A stretch of DNA of 64,000 bases from Aurifilum marmelostoma (taxonomy: Eukaryota; Ascomycota; Sordariomycetes; Diaporthales; Cryphonectriaceae): the NCBI GenBank assembly GCA_027559495.1, contig JAMXSV010000004.1, positions 372,001 to 436,000 on the forward strand. Direction: 5' to 3'. The notes below the pieces were generated by a model. The model saw nothing but the letters and a program-made list of their open reading frames with translations. It was not told the origin of the DNA and made no database searches. The translations under genes and the position numbers were made by a program. Shown here one piece after another: positions 1 through 10,640 of the stretch. The first letter of the stretch is position 1, and each line of letters begins with the position of its first letter.

Positions 1-322
1 ACTCTTCTGTTGCAGTAGTATATCTACCACATATTCACAGCAGGCGCGGATACAGCATGTAGTCGCACTATGCGTGGGGAAATACCACAAGCCTCCATAA
101 GCCGTAAGCAGCCACTGATATTCGCTTATGCAGCTGAACGAAAGTGGTGCAAACTATTCAAGAATCTACAATAAGGCTCTACGCTGACGCAGATTGCGGC
201 CAGAAGCCCAGCAAATAAATATTTCATTAATCAAGGATGACTTCTCTACCTATGCAGTTGGTCACTCTTCCACCCACCTAGACACAGCCTAGTGCCACAT
301 CGCAGACACTGAGCATCTAGCA
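1..322. other. Upstream region of the CorA-like gene, no gene seen
   Basis: I see no supported coding or RNA gene here. It precedes the ATG at 323 and probably holds the promoter and 5' UTR of that gene. An upstream gene end lying outside the window cannot be excluded. Confidence 0.5.
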
Positions 323-3300
323 ATGAGCAGTCCACACGAGTCGGCAGAGGTGCACGACACCACTGACTCACCGCAATATATTCGAGAGGATCCCGACAAG
401 TACAAATACTGGGTCGGAGAATCCGAGGACGCCAATTATGACAGCAGTATCACCAAGACTTACCACCGCATGAGGGCACTGAAAACTGAGCAATGGCTTG
501 CAGAGCGTTCAGAAACAGAGTTGGCTAAACTGGTCGCTGAGCAGGACAGGATTCAAAGAGCTCGGCAGCGGTTACTGAAGGAGGAAAGGGGTTCGGCCAT
601 GCTGCAAGACCTGCGGCGCTATTTTGAGGAGTGGCGTGAAGAAGCCAAATGCAGTCCGGAGAACATATTACTTGAATTCGATGAACCACCAGCTCGCCTG
701 GAGCGCTTCAAGCCGCCGCCCAACAGGACCGGAGCCCCAGCAGGAAACGCAACCGCAGCCAATTCGGATCATGAAGGCAGCGCCGAGGGCTCCCATGGGA
801 ATTCCCCGTCTACACCAGACAGTGATGAGGATCCTGCTCATGAATTTAAGGCCGGAATTATGTATTTCCAGAAAGTCGGCGAAGCTGATTCTTTGTGGAA
901 AGGTACAACGCGTGGAGCTGAGCATCAGCATTTCACAGGTGCTGAAGAGTTTCCTGGGCAAAAGATCACAGTACATCAGGCTTTGTTCAGCCACGAGAAG
1001 AACCCCTTCGCCGCCGAGTTCGACGAAGATGGCAACAGATTTCTCAAGTACTTGCACTTGCCTGCCAATCATATGGGCGTAAGTAGGCCTCCTTTTCGAT
1101 ACAGCAAAGCTTCTCATAGCTGTGGGTTGCTAACGATTCCCAGTGGATCGAGCAAGCCATAGCAAGATATCATGGAGAAGATCGCACTGAACCGTCAGAG
1201 AGAAAGAGGACGAACAAAACGCTGTCCCGTGAGCATTGGCGAGGCCAATTGCACGGAAGCGGGCTGGGTAAAAGCCCAATACACTCACGACACATGAGAT
1301 CCCGATGTTCTATCATCACCCAAGGTAATGATTTCCATAACATCTAGCATCGTGCGTTTTCTCTAAAGGCCCTCACCTGAACAATATTTCAGACACGGAC
1401 TTCACCTTTATCGCGCAGAAAGATGCGGTATCCACATCCAAGACAGAGAACCGGACAGTCCAGCCTGGACCCATATCCATCTTTGTAAGTCGGCATCTAT
1501 CACTACAAGAGACATTGAGGGAATTCTGATATACACAAGAGCTCAAGTTTAATTGAATCTATTTTCAGATGCCATATCTTCACTGGGAGTCTGCTAATCG
1601 CAGGCGTCGTATGGCTGATACTGTGCAAGCCGCCCTGAAGGCCAACGAAGGCGAGATACACAAACACAATAAACGAAGGACGGAAAAGAATCCCGATGTG
1701 GTCGCTATGACGCGTGACTTCAGAGTACTAGTGTGTCATGCCACCGAGACACTTCCAAGACACAAACAAGAGGCAGAAGAGAACATGGACAAAGGTCCCG
1801 CATCGTGGAGGTTCAAATAGTGCGTGCCAAAACCAAAGGCAGAGTGCCACTTCCTCTGATGATCTTCTGCTTCTTCACTATAGATCTGACCTGTAACTTC
1901 GCACAGTCCACAAAAGTTAGGGCTCTATCTCAAGCAGGCAGCACGGGTCTGGGAGGCAATAGACACCCAAGCAGATGAGAGTTTGGTCATGCATGGCTTG
2001 AAAGACGAGATGGAAAACGGTAAAGCGGCGTACAGCCCCCCGCTTCATATTCGTCGAACACTGGATCAGGCATACTTCATGACTCTGAGGGATACCTCGA
2101 AGCGTGACCGCGACCAGGTCGTGTACCGAGCCACGCAGATGCCTTGGTTCAAAACGGGAGGCTTCACACGTGTGGTGATGGTCGACCAACTATGGCTATG
2201 GGTATTGGATGAGTGTAAGTCTTTTGTCCCTGACATATTCATTGACACACACGCTCGATCGTTCTGTGGGCGCCTCTGCCGGGGGCTTGCTCTTAGCCGT
2301 TAACACTTGTCAGATACTATTATCACTGCCTTTCCAAGGAGGTGGGGAAGAAACAAACCCGATTCCTCTGGAGTTCACAAGAGTCTTCGAGACAGGTTAG
2401 CCACTGTCGATACGCAGATCTCTTCCGCATGGCACCTTGGTCAGTAGTGTACTACTTAGTTTGGGATTCAGCAAGCCATAAGAACCCTAACAGTAAACTA
2501 TCAAACAGCCCTGATAATTGTTGACCAATGTTCGAGGGTCTTCTTCGACCGCACCATCCCTTTGGATCTACGGCCAGAGGTCATGGATATCTTTGCGGAA
2601 GCCATTGGGCGTCTAGTAGGTTCCTCCTCCCATGACATCCTCCTCGAAGATCCTAGAACTCTACTAATGCTGCTGACCATCCTAGAACGACCGCACGACG
2701 AATATCTTTGAGGTCTTCTGGGAATCCATGACAACGAAGATGGAGAGAAACCCCATCAAAGAAAAGTGCCTCGACATTCATCCAGCAGGCATGCTATTCC
2801 GTGAAGCACAAGATATTGCTGAAGAACTGAGGATCATGATTGGCATGTATACACAGCAGATCGCCGTCATGAAAGATTTTCAAAAGTATCTTGGCCAGTT
2901 TGCACGGAAGAAATCTCGCGGTGGCGCACCAGGTAGGGGTGCTGCGGGGAGACAAAAGTGTCCGTTCTCTCAAGAAGAAATGGAATACATCAAAGATACT
3001 ATAGAGAAGATGAAGAACCGACAGTTCGAGATCGAAGATATGGAGAAGACAGCAAGGAGGACCGGCGACGACGTGAGTGACTAGTTGGCAACCAATTCCC
3101 CATCTTCTGCTCATTGAGTTCTGACTGGGAGTCACAGTTGAAAGAGATCTTGGCCCTGAAGCAGCAGCAGGCCAGTATCATTGAGGCTAGACTAGCCCTA
3201 AAGAGATCAGAGCAGAGCATACGACAGGGTCAAGCTGTCATGGCATTCACCATCATGACCGTCATATTCGTAAGTGCCATGTTTGATCCTCAATTATTCA

Positions 3301-3747
3301 TAATATGAGACCAGTCGCTGACATTATATGTGTCGTTTCAAGCTGCCACTTGGATTCTTCACCTCCTTCTTCGGTATGAACAATTCACTGACCGGAGCGG
3401 ACTGGATGACGCTGCGTCAGCAGTGCCTGTACATGTGTATGTACCATGTGGCCCCATTCTCCCTTCCTTTGTTCCCCTCCTCCCTCTTATTCATTGGATT
3501 GACTGTTTCTATAGTTCCCTTTTCAATATTGTTCACCGCGATTGGTCTCGTCATTGTCTTCGTTCGCTTTCGCAAAGCCGAAAAGCCATTCAAACGCAGG
3601 CGTCAGCCTTTGCGGCGAAAGCTGTTCGCGCTCTATTTACAGCGACGAATGGAGGGGAAAGCAGGTCAACACCCGGGAAAAGTAGGCACGTCTGACGCTA
3701 AGGATACCATATCCCCGCGTGGAGACGTCGAACTCTGCTCTCTATAG
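323..3747 (+). CDS. Fungal CorA-like divalent-cation transporter family protein, 11 exons
   Basis: The CDS joins 323-1078, 1144-1324, 1393-1484, 1569-1819, 1907-2214, 2314-2439, 2509-2615, 2686-3072, 3138-3269, 3343-3436 and 3515-3747, giving 888 aa; every junction is in phase with GT-AG ends. The C-terminus is the CorA membrane module: a first helix (MAFTIMTVIFLPLGFF), the pore-loop signature FFGMNN (the CorA GMN motif), and a second helix (FPFSILFTAIGLVIVFV) followed by a basic tail. A coiled-coil-like stretch rich in K, E and Q precedes it. The large cytoplasmic part carries blocks I recognise from fungal CorA-like proteins: MPYLHWES, RRTLDQ, DTSKRDRDQVV, MVDQLWLWVLDE and FPRRWGRNKPD. Family knowledge points to Mg2+ or other divalent-ion transport, but these long fungal members are poorly characterised and the substrate is inferred. 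No disruption is visible. Confidence 0.88.
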
Positions 3748-3947
3748 TTGCGATGCTTGGGTGTATGATGGCATCGGGAAAGAAAAGAGTGAAATCGAGT
3801 CCTCGAAGAGTATCATTACTGGTGAGAGGACAGAGTCCGCAGTCTATTGTTATGTTATTTAACGATATCTATGACCATGTATTCGCTGCAAGAATGGCGG
3901 GATAGCGCTCCCCAGCTGTCGTGAATGTGGCCAAGACAGCAACGATC

Positions 3948-4565
3948 TCAGCCAGCCATCTCCTCTTCCGTTATGCCAACAAGCTTGATATTCTCCTCGA
4001 CTCGTGCTGCCGTGGTAGCACCAGGGATGGGTATGATGGTCGGCATCCCGGGACGTCCTAACACCGCCCTGGTCCAGTTGATGGGGAGCTGGGCTGGCGT
4101 ACGCCCCTTGGCCCGAGCGAGGTGCTCGACCTTGTCCACTAGCTCCAGGTTCTTCTCAAAGTTCTCATTTTAGAACCGGGGAAAGTTGAGCTGGATTAAT
4201 AATGAGTCCTGAGGCAAATCCTAAATCCTCGAATTTCTTGAGCTTGCCCGTCAGCATGCCCCGTCCGATGGGGAGGTAGGCAACCAGTGTAATGCCATAC
4301 TGGGTGTAGGCCGCCGCGACGCCATTGTGCAGGACGTCAGTGGAGAATCTTGAAGCAAGTGATGTCAACAACTTATGCAGGGGAGCGAGTGGATTGGTCA
4401 GGACTTTTGTCATCTGAGCTGCAAAAGATCTGGAACTTACAGTGAGAGCTCAACCTCAACCGCGAGGATCTTGGTGTGCTTGACGGCCTCGTGGGTGGTC
4501 TCAGTGTGCACCAAGATCTCCGCGGTTGCCTCGCTCAAAAATATGGGACGTATTCTGGTCTCTAT
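3948..4565 (-). pseudogene. Aldo/keto reductase fragment, decayed
   Basis: The reverse strand encodes recognisable pieces of the C-terminal half of an aldo/keto reductase of the fungal pyridoxal-reductase-like type. In order they read KHTKILAVEVELS, an apparent intron near 4332-4435 (GTAAGT to TTCAAG), LFSTDVLHNGVAAA, GITLVAYLPIGRGMLTGKL, then NFEKNLELVDKVEHLARAKG and IPIPGATTAARVEENIKLV. The reading frame shifts between about 4190 and 4215, and a TAA at 4170-4172 falls inside the conserved FPRF-NENF segment. The N-terminal half, with the catalytic Asp/Tyr/Lys/His set, is absent upstream to 4692. With loss of the 5' half, a frame change and an internal stop, I call it a pseudogene. It sits between two intact genes and shows no transposon ends. 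Confidence 0.82.
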
Positions 4566-4692
4566 TATAGGGGTCATCATTCATCGATTCCAGGGCAACC
4601 TATGACTCCACGATGTAGCTACAAAGTAGATTTTGAGTGTGAATAGGTTTCCAGTAATTTCGCTAGAGAAGCCAGCCAGCCATCTCCATCTG

Positions 4693-6657
4693 CTACGTAA
4701 AGTCGTACACCAGTAGACTCTCCCTTCCGCCCTTGGCTTCCTTCAGCACGATGACCATCTCATCATCAAAACCCACCCAGTTCCTCCTTTCCTCCCTGTC
4801 CAGATCCTGATACTCCTTTCCATCCTTGGCCGCAGCCGATGCCGGCCCTCTCTTCGTCTGCCCAGCAGCAGAAGGGCGGACTCTCACGCTCCGGCTCCTG
4901 ACCCCGCTCGGCCGACCCTCAAGTTCCCACACCCGCATCTCATCCCCTCGCGAGCTCACGCTGACAGCCTTACCGCGCGCCGTGATCTCCGCGTCGCTGA
5001 TGCCGGAGGTGTGGCCCCACAGCCTTATACCGGGGGAGATGGACAACGCAGAGGCACTGGAGGTACAGAGGTAAAGGATGAGGGTGTTGTCTGGAAGGGT
5101 GGCGAGGAGGTACGGGTGGGTGTAGCAAAGGGTCGTCGGGCCAGCCGCTGCCTGAGCTGGTGTTCCTAGGGGGCGTTGCAGGGCCCGTCCGTGAGCAAGG
5201 GCTACAGCAGGTTCTGTGCGGTTCGTAAATTGCGAGATTGGCGGTAATATCTGTGGCATGTTGGACAGTGCAGGCCTGTCATGAATGAAGGGTATTGTAT
5301 ACGCAAGGCGCGTGCTGATGTCGGGCGCGCATCTGGAATTGATCACGGGCGTGATGTGTAGGTCTTGTATGCCAATAGACCAACCACGGCGGGTGAAGAA
5401 GGTGTATGCGATGGAGGCAATGGTGGCGTTGGACGTTTTTCTGATAGAGAGCGCCAGTGGGGGGTTTGAGTTGTCTGATTTGAGGGACGTCATGAGATAT
5501 GGTGCTGGCAATAGCGTTCCGTCTTCCTTGGAGCTGTCTTGGGAATTCTCCATTGGGCTTCCCTGTACTGCCTCCTCCTCCTCCTCCTGCTGCTGCTGCT
5601 GCGTGTCAGGCACATCGAATGTATAAAGGGAGATCAGCACGGATCTGGTCGCCGTGAGAAGATAGGGGTAAGAGTATGACACGGCCATCACCTCGCCGTT
5701 GCTCGATTCCGCATGCCTGTACCGCCGGATCAAGGATTTGGTCCGAGCATTGAGCTGCCATACTCCAAAGCTGCCGTCCATGAATCCAACCGAGATATCC
5801 AGGATGCCTCGTTCCAGGTCATGATCGTCGATCGCGAGGCAGCTAGGTGCAGTATCCTCCTTACCAATTAGACTCTGGCTGTCATGGCGTAGGTTGAGCT
5901 GGACCATGACTTCCCTCGTCTTCAGATTCCACGCCCTCAGCCCGTAAGCCCAGTCGGCAGTAACGGCCAGGCCCTCGACGACCTTGACGAGCATCTTCTT
6001 ATTTTTGTCTGTGCCGTTGACATGCTGATCGTCCGGGCTAGGCTCCTCGCTCCCAGCGTCGGGGCCCAGCTTCAGTTCCTCTACGGCACATTTACCTCTC
6101 GCCCAGTTGTGTCGGATCTTGTACTGCCTCTTCCAATGGATCCTTTCATCCTCTACGTTTTCCCTTGTCTCTCCTTCCTCTGCCGGCTTGAGCCTCCTCG
6201 CCGGGTGCGCATCACGCTCCTCGACCTCCCTCACCAGCCCGCCCAGCCTTCCATCCGCCCACAGCGTCCTCCTCCCCTTGTAGTGGAGCTTGTGGTCCTG
6301 CATACGGCCCTTACGGAACCCTGGGACGCGCATGGCCCGCGGTAGCACGAAACGTGCATAGTATAAAGCCTTCCATAGTTGAGAGTCGTCGGCGAGGCGG
6401 TGGAAGCGTCGCGAAACGGGAGCGATGGAGAGGAGGAGGGTTGGGGAGAGGTAGGATAGGATACGGATGAGGAGCTCGTCGGAGAGGCGCGAGAGCAGGT
6501 CAGGGCCTGTGTATGATGCCTTGACAGTGCAGGACGTCGTCAAAGTAGAGGACGTGAACGGAGGCGAGGTTGAGAGGCGGGGGCGTTTTGGCTGTGGTGG
6601 TGACAACGACAATCCGCAAGCGTCGTCATCATCGGAGAGCGGATGCTTGTGGCGCAT
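4693..6657 (-). CDS. F-box protein with WD40-like propeller
   Basis: This is a single-exon ORF of 654 aa starting at the ATG whose complement ends at 6657. After a Ser/Pro-rich, basic N-terminus (PKRPRL, possibly nuclear) an F-box spans roughly residues 54-100, with the core DELLIRILSYLSP and VSRRFHRLADDSQLWK. The rest resembles a degenerate beta-propeller: AVTADWAYGLRAWNL, ILDISVGFMDGSFGVWQL and near the end LWGHTSGISDAEIT followed by GDEMRVWELEG. Between them are low-complexity Gln/Glu stretches. F-box proteins of this layout usually act as substrate receptors of SCF (Skp1-Cullin-F-box) ubiquitin ligases, the propeller binding the substrate. The target cannot be read from sequence. Its start lies about 500 bp from the divergent SDR gene. 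Confidence 0.8.
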   Translation of the reverse strand: MRHKHPLSDDDDACGLSLSPPQPKRPRLSTSPPFTSSTLTTSCTVKASYTGPDLLSRLSDELLIRILSYLSPTLLLSIAPVSRRFHRLADDSQLWKALYYARFVLPRAMRVPGFRKGRMQDHKLHYKGRRTLWADGRLGGLVREVEERDAHPARRLKPAEEGETRENVEDERIHWKRQYKIRHNWARGKCAVEELKLGPDAGSEEPSPDDQHVNGTDKNKKMLVKVVEGLAVTADWAYGLRAWNLKTREVMVQLNLRHDSQSLIGKEDTAPSCLAIDDHDLERGILDISVGFMDGSFGVWQLNARTKSLIRRYRHAESSNGEVMAVSYSYPYLLTATRSVLISLYTFDVPDTQQQQQEEEEEAVQGSPMENSQDSSKEDGTLLPAPYLMTSLKSDNSNPPLALSIRKTSNATIASIAYTFFTRRGWSIGIQDLHITPVINSRCAPDISTRLAYTIPFIHDRPALSNMPQILPPISQFTNRTEPAVALAHGRALQRPLGTPAQAAAGPTTLCYTHPYLLATLPDNTLILYLCTSSASALSISPGIRLWGHTSGISDAEITARGKAVSVSSRGDEMRVWELEGRPSGVRSRSVRVRPSAAGQTKRGPASAAAKDGKEYQDLDREERRNWVGFDDEMVIVLKEAKGGRESLLVYDFT

Positions 6658-7151
6658 GCTTTCGCTCTGTTTCTCCTCTCCTCAGAATAAGCTTTGTCTT
6701 CCCTTGGCCTGCATCGGTCCCTTTTCTTTTTCGAGGGGCATATAACGTACATGGTGCTGAAGTGGGAGGAGTAGGAGGTTGTTGTTTGTCCGGTAAGCGC
6801 TTCGGAGGCCTGGACAAGCTGTCAGTAGGAACCTGCCTCAAGGTATACTTTCTGGTCGTAACCAATGTACCTATTTAACAGTAATTAAACCCCAGAGCTT
6901 TAGAGCTTCCCGGACAGCCGACACGAGGGTTAGGGTTCTGAGCTTAGGCGGAGCATTCGATCCGGACTCATTTCGTCATCAATACGTGAACCACCACCAG
7001 ATATCGTCATCATGTGTTCACTGCGCTGCAGTCGAGTGATCGAACTGCACTTTCTACGATGGCCTGGTTGAGAATATGTAAGTAAGGGACGGTAAGTAGC
7101 AGTTCTCTCTTCCTGTATTCCTCTACTACAAAAGGTCTGCTTGTCTTCGTC
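6658..7151. promoter_or_regulatory. Shared upstream region of the divergent F-box and SDR genes
   Basis: This 494-bp interval separates the two start codons and must carry both promoters. No gene is visible. An isolated TTAGGG-like hexamer near 6926 is single and not telomeric. No specific binding site can be supported. Confidence 0.45.
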
Positions 7152-8390
7152 ATGTTGCATCCTCAACCCATCTCGTCTGTTTCTCGTAGACTTTCCCGCC
7201 TCATCCTTCCTCGAAGTCGAGCACTGGTGAAGCCATCCCTAGCAACTGTTTGTCGAACCCAATTGTCTACTGCTACTTTCAGCACCACCTCCCAGTTATC
7301 TCCTAGGTCATACGAAGGCCTCTCCAATTCCCCAGCAAGTCTGCTGTTAAGCAAGTCGCGCGCGTCAATCGTCTCACTCCTACCGCAAGCACAGCAACGA
7401 TTCACAATGGCTACCCAGAGCGTTGCAGCAGCCAGCCACGAAGAGTTTCACCGCAACAGTCTTTTCAACCTTAAGGGCCGCGTCGCCCTCGTCACTGGCG
7501 GCGGCACTGGCATTGGGCTCATGATCACGCAGGCCCTCGCCGTCAATGGTGCAAAGGTGTATATCACGGGCCGATCCGGCGACAAGCTGGACCGCGTCGT
7601 CGAGGTCTATGGCAAGGACATCGAGGGTGAGATTATTGCGCTTAAGGGTTTCGACGTCACAGACAAGGACCACATCTCGAAGCTCGTCAAGGAGGTCGAG
7701 TCCCGCGAGAAGTGCCTGTGCATTCTGGTCAACAACGCCGGCATCAGCAGCAATACCCTAACCACCGAGACGGAGTCGGCCCAGGAGATGAAGCAAAACC
7801 TCTTCGACGTCGAAAAGAGCTTCTTTGAGGACTGGACGAGCGTGTACAGCACCAACGTCGCATCTGTCTTCTTCACATCTGGTAAGCATATCCCGCTCAT
7901 TGTCCAGGCTCTCCTTCAGTGGTTGATCCATCACACCCACAAGCGCTGACCGTGCTTGACAGCCGCATTCCTTCCGCTCTTGCAAAAGTCGTCGGATCTT
8001 CACGAGGGCTGGTCTGGCACAATTCTGAACATCACCTCCATCAGCGGCATGGTCCAGGTGGCGCAGCACCATTTCGCCTACAACGCGTCCAAAGGTGCCG
8101 CCATCCACCTGACACGTATGTTGGCCTCCGAGATCGCCTCCAACGGCCACAAGATCCGAGTCAACAGCCTTGCCCCTGGCGTATTTCCCTCCGAGATGAC
8201 CGCAGACGAGTCGGACGAATACCAGAAGAGCCACATTCCAAAGGAGAAGTATCAGGAAAAGGTTCCCGCTGGTCGCCCCGGACGAGACGTCGATATGGCC
8301 CAAGGAGCTCTCTTTGCCGTGACCAATCAGTACTTGAATGGTCAGAATTTCGCCATTGATGGTGGCTACACTCTTGCGGCTGGCTTGTAA
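7152..8390 (+). CDS. Short-chain dehydrogenase/reductase with presequence-like N-terminus
   Basis: The CDS joins 7152-7881 and 7963-8390 (385 aa); the 81-nt intron has GTAAGC, a GCTGAC branch site and CAG. The classical SDR core is complete: the NAD(P)-binding glycine motif VTGGGTGIG, an acidic DVT block, NNAG, the active-site Ser in ITSISG, and YNASKG for the catalytic Tyr-x3-Lys. The C-terminal FAIDGGYTL block is also typical. Residues 1-85 precede the core and are rich in Ser, Arg, Leu and Ala with few acidic residues, as in a mitochondrial presequence. A second in-frame ATG at 7407 (context ACAATGG, product beginning MATQSVAAA) would yield a cytosolic form of about 300 aa. The substrate cannot be deduced; related fungal proteins are usually annotated as dehydrogenases acting on secondary alcohols or as 3-oxoacyl-ACP-reductase-like. 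Confidence 0.9.
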
Positions 8391-9362
8391 TCAGATTTTC
8401 AGTCAGAGGTCTCGGAAGGTTTCCCCGGAGGGCTGCTTCGTCATGCTGCGAAGGGACAAAATTGGGATTATCAGTACTCCATGATGAGGATAACAACAGC
8501 ATATGATCGATCGACATCCTGAAACTTGTCAGTTCTCTCAATGTGACTAAACTCGCGGTGTGGTCCTGTGCATGCCTGTCCTCTCTTGAAGACACACAAC
8601 ACCAAAAGAGGTTCGGAAACGGCCCTAAGTAACACTTCGAGCCATAATTATTGCATGCATTTCCTCTCCCGAAATATTTTTAACCATATCAATGACTCTT
8701 GCATCTGTACAGGTACGTTTTCCTTCAGCGCGCATAGCATACGCTTCCCACAATCTGCGCAAGCCCAAACAGAGTATACACCACCGAAGTTGGCTTTGAT
8801 ACGTCAACAATATGGGCAACATAACACATGTAAGCAGCTCTTGCATGTGAGAAGCTAAACGTCACAGCAGAACTGTGTCAATGCACCATGACAATCCGCC
8901 TTTGGACGACCAAGGAGCCCGGCACCTCAACGGGGATAGCACGTGGTCTGATACTTGACGAATTCGTTACGACAGCTCAGCCATGACAGCATTAATTTCA
9001 GAGCACCCATTCAGAAGACTCCAACCCCTCGCGAACCCATTCTGGGCTCTCAGCTCCTCGTCTATAGGGCAGCCGCCGTCTGTGAAGATCTAGCGGCTAC
9101 CCGTGGTAGGTCATCCGCCGTCCAATACTGAAAGCACACTAGAGCATCTCGCTCTGTTTGTTCGGACGAGAACATATTTGATTCTGAACAGACAATGATA
9201 TCATGCACAGGATCGGCACTATAATCCGCAGAGAGCCCCTTCCAAGTACAAATGTCGACCGGCGGCACCTTTTGACGCCCATCGCTTCTCCTCCGTCCGG
9301 TCAAAGCCAAGCCCACGAATCGTCTGAATTTCTACTTTCGGTGAATTTGAGAGAGCGTCACC
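8391..9362. other. Intergenic region between the SDR and hydrophobin genes
   Basis: I see no supported gene in these 970 bp. It should contain the SDR 3' UTR and the hydrophobin promoter. Short ORFs on both strands show no family signature. Confidence 0.45.
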
Positions 9363-9805
9363 ATGACCAACGGGCTTCTCAACGCGCGCCTCTGCCTGCT
9401 CGCGGCCATCGGCGCCGCCGTGGCTGCCCCTACTGTGGACAGCGGCAATGTGGACACCGCCGCCCTCGACGCCGACTCCGCTGCCTTGCCTGGTATGGTT
9501 TGCCGGGGGTTTCGACAGAAGGCACTGTGCTGTCAGGGATCTGTTCTCGGATTCCTGCACACCGGTTGTTCCCAGCCGTTCCCGCGTCCAGATAATCTTT
9601 CAGGCTTCGTCAAGGGCTGTGAGTCTGGAGGTCTTTCAGCTCAATGCTGCACCATTAGCTTGGTATGTCCTACGTGAACTTGCCTCTTCTTTTTGTGATG
9701 AAAGATCTACTATAAGACCTTTATGACTGACTAGAATCGACATAGATGGGCGGATCTGTGCTCTGCAGGGCCCCCGGCATTCTCAGCGAGGACACCCCCT
9801 GCTGA
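9363..9805 (+). CDS. Class II hydrophobin, secreted
   Basis: The CDS joins 9363-9662 and 9746-9805 (119 aa); the intron begins GTATGT and ends CATAG, and phase is kept. Residues 1-20 form a signal peptide (hydrophobic LCLLAAIGAAVAA). The mature part has eight cysteines in the hydrophobin order C-CC-C-C-CC-C, with spacings 8, 11, 15, 8, 10 and 9 residues. That matches class II hydrophobins such as cerato-ulmin and HFBII rather than class I. The last cysteine is immediately followed by TGA. Hydrophobins are secreted surfactants that coat hyphae or spores by self-assembly at air-water interfaces. The ATG has good context (CACCATG). An overlapping proline-rich ORF starts within exon 2 in another frame, so an alternative transcript may replace the last two cysteines with a long tail. 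Confidence 0.9.
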
Positions 9806-10640
9806 AGCCTGGCAGGTGGAGGGCTCACAGGGCAAGGCTTCGGAAGTCGTTCTCCTCCAGAGCCACGACGTCGTCAATGTTGAGAAGCGGGAGGGGGGCT
9901 ACCCCAAGTATCATGGGCCAGTGCCTACCGTGCCCATCGTCAGTCCCAGCGTGCCTGCCTATGGGGAGTACACCGCTGCGCCTGAGTACCCTCCGCCTCC
10001 CCCCAAGGATTCGTACTCGCCGCCGCCCCCTAAGGATCCTTATCATGAGCCTCCCCCACACGAAGATCCCTATCCCAAGCCGCCCAAGAAGGACCCTTAC
10101 CCAGAGCACCCCAAGGACCCCTACTACCCGAAGCCGCCCAAGGATGACTATCCCAAACCCCCCAAAGACGACTACAAGCCCCCCAAGTACGACTACCCCA
10201 AGCATCCCAAGGACGACTACGGCCACGGTGATCATGGCTATGGGAAGACCAAGACAGTCACGGTGACGGCCACTGTGACCAAGGATGCCAAGAAGCCTGG
10301 TCCGACCAGCTGGTGCGACCCCGCAGACCCCAAGTGCAAGCCTTACTGCGAGCCTTGGGACAAGGACTGCAAAGACGACGGCCTCTGCGACGACTGGGAC
10401 GAGGAGTGCAAGAAGGGAAATAAGCACTACCACGCCCACGAGGAGCACAAGCCCGAGCACGAACACAAGCCCAAACCCGAGCACAAGGCCGACAAGCCCA
10501 AGGACGAGTACAAGGACAAGGACTCGGGTAAGAAGTATGACAAGAGGGTCGAGTGGGATGACGCTGAGGATGACGCTGAGCCCGAGGAGCGAACCGAGGA
10601 GGTTGATGCCGACGCTGAGGTTGACGAGTCGGCCGAGTAA
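9735..10640 (+). CDS. Proline-rich PPKD-repeat ORF without its own ATG; possible alternative 3' exon of the hydrophobin gene
   Basis: One frame is open from 9735 to the TAA ending at 10640 and clearly looks coding, yet it has no in-frame ATG (a GTG lies at 9816). It encodes about 14 imperfect repeats of the type PPKDPY, PPKDDY and HPKDDY. A fungal wall-protein-like Thr/Val block (KTVTVTATVT), a Cys/Asp-rich part with six cysteines, a His/Lys/Glu-rich part and an acidic tail follow. Two Lys-Arg sites (VEKREGG and YDKRVEW) could be Kex2 cleavage points. It must be translated by splicing from an upstream exon. An acceptor at 9815 (TGGCAG) is in phase with the hydrophobin donor at 9662. Alternatively a late donor at 9674 (GTGAAC) with the normal acceptor at 9745 also keeps this frame. 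Either would make a secreted hydrophobin/proline-rich fusion. A decayed fusion gene is the other reading. Confidence 0.55.
   Translation, partial: NRHRWADLCSAGPPAFSARTPPAEAWQVEGSQGKASEVVLLQSHDVVNVEKREGGYPKYHGPVPTVPIVSPSVPAYGEYTAAPEYPPPPPKDSYSPPPPKDPYHEPPPHEDPYPKPPKKDPYPEHPKDPYYPKPPKDDYPKPPKDDYKPPKYDYPKHPKDDYGHGDHGYGKTKTVTVTATVTKDAKKPGPTSWCDPADPKCKPYCEPWDKDCKDDGLCDDWDEECKKGNKHYHAHEEHKPEHEHKPKPEHKADKPKDEYKDKDSGKKYDKRVEWDDAEDDAEPEERTEEVDADAEVDESAE

Noticed and set aside
6920..6945. Telomere-like TTAGGG
   Set aside because: Only a single hexamer with no array; unrelated to a chromosome end.
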